Origin: Chitinophagales bacterium
GTDB taxonomy: Bacteria; Bacteroidota; Bacteroidia; Chitinophagales; Saprospiraceae
Assembly: GCA_013297575.1 (NCBI GenBank)
Contig: JAAFHO010000151.1
Span: 1-7,337, forward strand
DNA length: 7,337 nucleotides
Direction of reading: 5' to 3'
The notes beneath the pieces are model-generated. The model was not told where the DNA came from and did no database searches. It worked only from the letters and a program-made list of their open reading frames with translations. Shown here piece by piece: positions 6,265 through 7,337 of this stretch. The translations under genes were made by a program, and so were the position numbers. Each line of letters begins with the position of its first letter. Position 1 is the stretch's first letter.

Positions 6265-6384
6265 TTAGTTACAGTGCCCTAGTATCGCCCAAATTATAAT
6301 AAAGATAATAACGGTACTGATACATCCGCCACCCAGTTTAGAGGCACCATAGCCCGAAATAAGTCCTTTTATTAAGTTATTCAT
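6265..6384 (-). CDS. 39-residue single-span membrane protein of unknown function
   Basis: This small ORF runs from the ATG at 6384 to the TAA at 6265. The protein begins MNNLIKGLISGYGASKLGGG, with a short amphipathic or glycine-rich head. It continues CISTVIIFIIIWAILGHCN, whose residues 22-36 form one hydrophobic helix. Cysteines occur at the helix entrance (C21) and near the end (C38). Head, GGGC hinge, isoleucine-rich helix and clean length all look like a selected small protein rather than chance, and similar GGGC-plus-helix miniproteins seem familiar from Bacteroidota. Location is probably the inner membrane; no function can be given. No clear promoter lies directly upstream. A strong hairpin follows 22 bases after the stop. 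A second, degraded-looking relative is encoded at 6709-6798 on the same strand. Confidence 0.6.
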   Translation of the reverse strand: MNNLIKGLISGYGASKLGGGCISTVIIFIIIWAILGHCN

Positions 6385-6390
6385 AGATTC

Positions 6391-6410
6391 TGTGTTGTTG
6401 AATAGTTACA
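6391..6410 (-). repeat. Possible solo terminal fragment of the 6914-7121 repeat family
   Basis: Read on the minus strand, the start TGTAACTATTCAACA matches the end of the element's right arm read the same way (TGTAACTATCCAACA, from 7121) at 14 of 15 bases; the similarity then stops. It lies 6 bases before the start codon of the 39-residue gene. It may be a remnant or coincidence. Confidence 0.3.
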
Positions 6411-6436
6411 AGTAAGCATACTGTTGAATTGATTCG

Positions 6437-6556
6437 TCAGGTAGGTTTTACAGGTGGAGGATCTATATTTTGAGCTTTGGGAGATATACTGATGGATATG
6501 GTAACCATAAAAAGACGGCGTAAGATTTTAATGTTTGATATAAATATAAATCTCAT
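6437..6556 (-). CDS. Possible 39-residue exported mini-protein
   Basis: The ORF runs from the ATG at 6556 to the TGA at 6437. Its N-terminus, MRFIFISNIKILRRLFM, gives a basic region before a hydrophobic stretch, LFMVTISISIS. A signal-peptidase-like site, SPKAQ, comes next, and then a short proline-rich tail, NIDPPPVKPT. This layout resembles tiny Bacteroidota proteins that are little more than a signal peptide and a proline-rich tail. The frame is open further upstream to 6736, but that part is not protein-like and overlaps the hairpin at 6643-6695. The ORF lies 52 bases upstream of the 39-residue membrane gene on the same strand and could share its transcript. At this length, chance is a real alternative. 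Confidence 0.35.
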   Translation of the reverse strand: MRFIFISNIKILRRLFMVTISISISPKAQNIDPPPVKPT

Positions 6557-6642
6557 AGTATTTTTTAAGATTTTAAACTTATGTGAATAAGGAGTGCCTA
6601 ACCCATTATGCAAATAGTATTGGAATGAATAGAACACAATTA

Positions 6643-6695
6643 TATTTGGGTATATGCAAAAAGTCCTTGCGGAACTTTTTACACAACCCCAAATA
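6643..6695. repeat. Imperfect hairpin related to 6196-6242
   Basis: The ends TATTTGGG (6643-6650) and CCCAAATA (6688-6695) pair. Inside, AAAAAGT (6658-6664) pairs with ACTTTTT (6674-6680), and CC with GG around a TTGC loop, with one bulged base. On the minus strand its 5' half, ATTTGGGGTTGTGTAAAAAG, is almost identical to the 5' half of the hairpin at 6196-6242; the 3' half has diverged. It follows the small ORF at 6709-6798 by 13 bases, as the other hairpin follows the 39-residue gene. Confidence 0.65.
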
Positions 6696-6708
6696 TTACA
6701 AAATTTAT

Positions 6709-6798
6709 TTACTTTATTTGATATGAATACAAACAACCTATTTCATTCAAACTTGAGGCACCATCACCTACACCCAATGTTCTGAATAGATTATTCAT
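6709..6798 (-). pseudogene. Short paralogue or decayed copy of the 39-residue membrane protein gene
   Basis: The ORF from the ATG at 6798 to the TAA at 6709 encodes 29 residues: MNNLFRTLGVGDGASSLNEI, then GCLYSYQIK. Against the 6384 protein the start MNNL, a glycine-containing middle, and GAS-x-L at residues 13-17 line up without gaps. At the DNA level ATGGTGCCTC is identical at the same codon positions. After the shared Gly-Cys the hydrophobic helix is missing. A neighbouring frame reads LFVFISN there, so a frameshift or deletion may have removed the helix. It has its own promoter-like box at 6820-6827 and a related hairpin downstream. Either it is a pseudogene, or it is a divergent soluble peptide that is still expressed. 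Confidence 0.4.
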
Positions 6799-6819
6799 TT
6801 TGTAAATAATTTGATGCTG

Positions 6820-6827
6820 CAAAGGTA
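6820..6827 (-). promoter_or_regulatory. Consensus Bacteroidota -7 element
   Basis: Read on the minus strand this is TACCTTTG, followed by CAGC: an exact match to TAnnTTTG. It lies 21 bases upstream of the ATG at 6798, leaving a short, A- and T-rich leader. No -33 TTG at 19-21 bases was found, so promoter strength is uncertain. Confidence 0.45.
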
Positions 6828-6913
6828 GGGTCATCGTAACCGTTAGATACTTACATAATATTGTGTTTTAGTTGTAGGATTTACGTCTGGTGCATACTAC
6901 TGGTATACTAGAA

Positions 6914-7121
6914 TGTAACTATCCAGCGACACCCAAATTCCTGTAGGGAATGTATGTTTATAGAGGCCGAATGCAGCATTGATCCCAAATTCCGGAGGGA
7001 TTGTATGTTGTTTTGTACGGTTTTTACATGAAATCCCTAACGGGATTTGGGTAATTCCCCTATTCAACCTATAAACATATATTCCCTAAGGGAATTTTTT
7101 GGCGTCTGTTGGATAGTTACA
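6914..7121. mobile_element. Composite palindromic element (MITE/REP-like), about 208 bp
   Basis: The ends TGTAACTATCC (6914-6924) and GGATAGTTACA (7111-7121) are perfectly complementary, and similarity continues inward through both arms. Each arm holds two related cores: 6932-6956 and 6984-7007 on the left, and 7027-7051 and 7076-7102, inverted, on the right. The core pattern is CCCAAATTCC, 1-4 bases, GGGAATGTATG. After the outer core comes TTTATAGAGGCCGAAT on the left, mirrored as ATTCAACCTATAAA on the right. The whole could fold into one long branched hairpin. No ORF is present. Flanks CTAGAAT (6908-6914) and CTATAAT (7122-7128) agree at 6 of 7 bases, a possible but unproven target duplication. 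A single-arm copy lies at 5545-5611. Any transposase acting on it must be elsewhere. Confidence 0.7.
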
Positions 7122-7332
7122 CTATAATCAATTGTAATTGTGTAATTTGTAATAATAAATGTGTAACTTATTTGATGTTCGACACCCCCACCTTTGCATC
7201 ATTGTAACCGCATATTTAAGTTAGGAACGGTGTTGGAATAAAGGTACAAATTCAGGCTTCAGATTTTGGTCTCAGATTTTCTGTTTTTTTTCGCGAATAG
7301 ATTTAACCTATTTAAGTAGAAAAAGAGGGAAT
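7122..7332 (+). other. AT-rich leader region without a gene
   Basis: No ORF or stable hairpin was seen. The stretch has AT-rich near-repeats around taattgtgtaatttgtaat (7133-7151), a promoter-like box at 7189-7196, and a run of eight T at 7284-7291. It may be the upstream region of a gene that starts at the window end. Confidence 0.4.
7189..7196 (+). promoter_or_regulatory. Possible -7 element for a gene at the window end
   Basis: CACCTTTG, followed by CATC, is one mismatch from TAnnTTTG. A TTTG occurs at 7171-7174, but the spacing of 14 bases is shorter than usual. It would give a long leader of about 130 bases to the ATG at 7333. Confidence 0.35.
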
Positions 7333-7337
7333 ATGAG
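7333..7337 (+). CDS. Possible start of a gene cut by the window end
   Basis: An ATG at 7333-7335 follows gagggaat, a purine-rich stretch that resembles a Shine-Dalgarno site and is unusual among the A-rich leaders of this window. Only the start and part of the next codon are visible, so the product cannot be assessed. Confidence 0.25.

Noticed and set aside
6557..6736. Upstream part of the 99-residue minus-strand frame (TTG start)
   Set aside because: It overlaps the small ORF at 6709 and the hairpin at 6643-6695 and has no protein-like pattern. Only the last 39 residues are kept, at low confidence.
6914..7121. CRISPR array
   Set aside because: The repeated cores occur in opposite orientations with no equal-length spacers, and no cas gene is present.

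Overview
The window looks like chromosomal DNA from a member of the Bacteroidota, most likely in or near the Saprospiria/Chitinophagia. Four things point there. The first gene ends in a type IX secretion system (T9SS) type A sorting domain with the FYPNPT signature. There is a PorT-like outer-membrane beta-barrel protein and a DUF4403 lipoprotein. Start codons are preceded by A-rich leaders rather than Shine-Dalgarno sites. Several intergenic regions carry ACCTTTGC-type -7 elements. The assignment to order is inference; the phylum is well supported.

Layout. 1-1032 (+) is the 3' end of a large secreted protein with an Ig-like module, a fibronectin-III-like module and the T9SS tail. 1033-1307 is a repeat-rich spacer with a perfect 29-bp palindrome, an alternating 20-bp tandem repeat, a decayed palindrome, and a strong terminator shared by the two converging genes. 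1308-1943 (-) is an exported glucosaminidase-domain (GH73-like) peptidoglycan hydrolase. From 2217 the + strand carries a csbD-like stress gene; a probable two-gene operon of an OmpA-type glycine-zipper lipoprotein and a beta-barrel protein, closed by a terminator; a DUF4403 lipoprotein gene; and a probable operon of a small hydrophilic orphan with a small membrane or lipoprotein gene (5667-6101).

6102-7337 has no large gene but is not empty. On the minus strand there are two related units, each a tiny ORF followed by a hairpin with nearly the same 5' half. The unit at 6384-6196 encodes an intact-looking 39-residue single-span membrane protein. The unit at 6798-6643 encodes a shorter, probably decayed relative and has its own promoter-like box. 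A third mini-ORF with a signal-peptide-like sequence lies between them. At 6914-7121 there is a roughly 208-bp imperfect inverted repeat with 11-bp perfect ends and four related core palindromes. A single-arm copy of it lies at 5545-5611. This family resembles a non-autonomous or REP/MITE-like element. No transposase, CRISPR array, tRNA or rRNA was seen.

Function. The central genes fit a cell-envelope and general-stress theme: a CsbD-like protein, a peptidoglycan-tethering OmpA lipoprotein, an outer-membrane barrel, a DUF4403 lipoprotein, small membrane proteins and a wall hydrolase. No regulator is present, so co-regulation is an inference. The most novel material is the duplicated sORF-hairpin unit and the composite palindromic repeat; neither is proven to be a new system.
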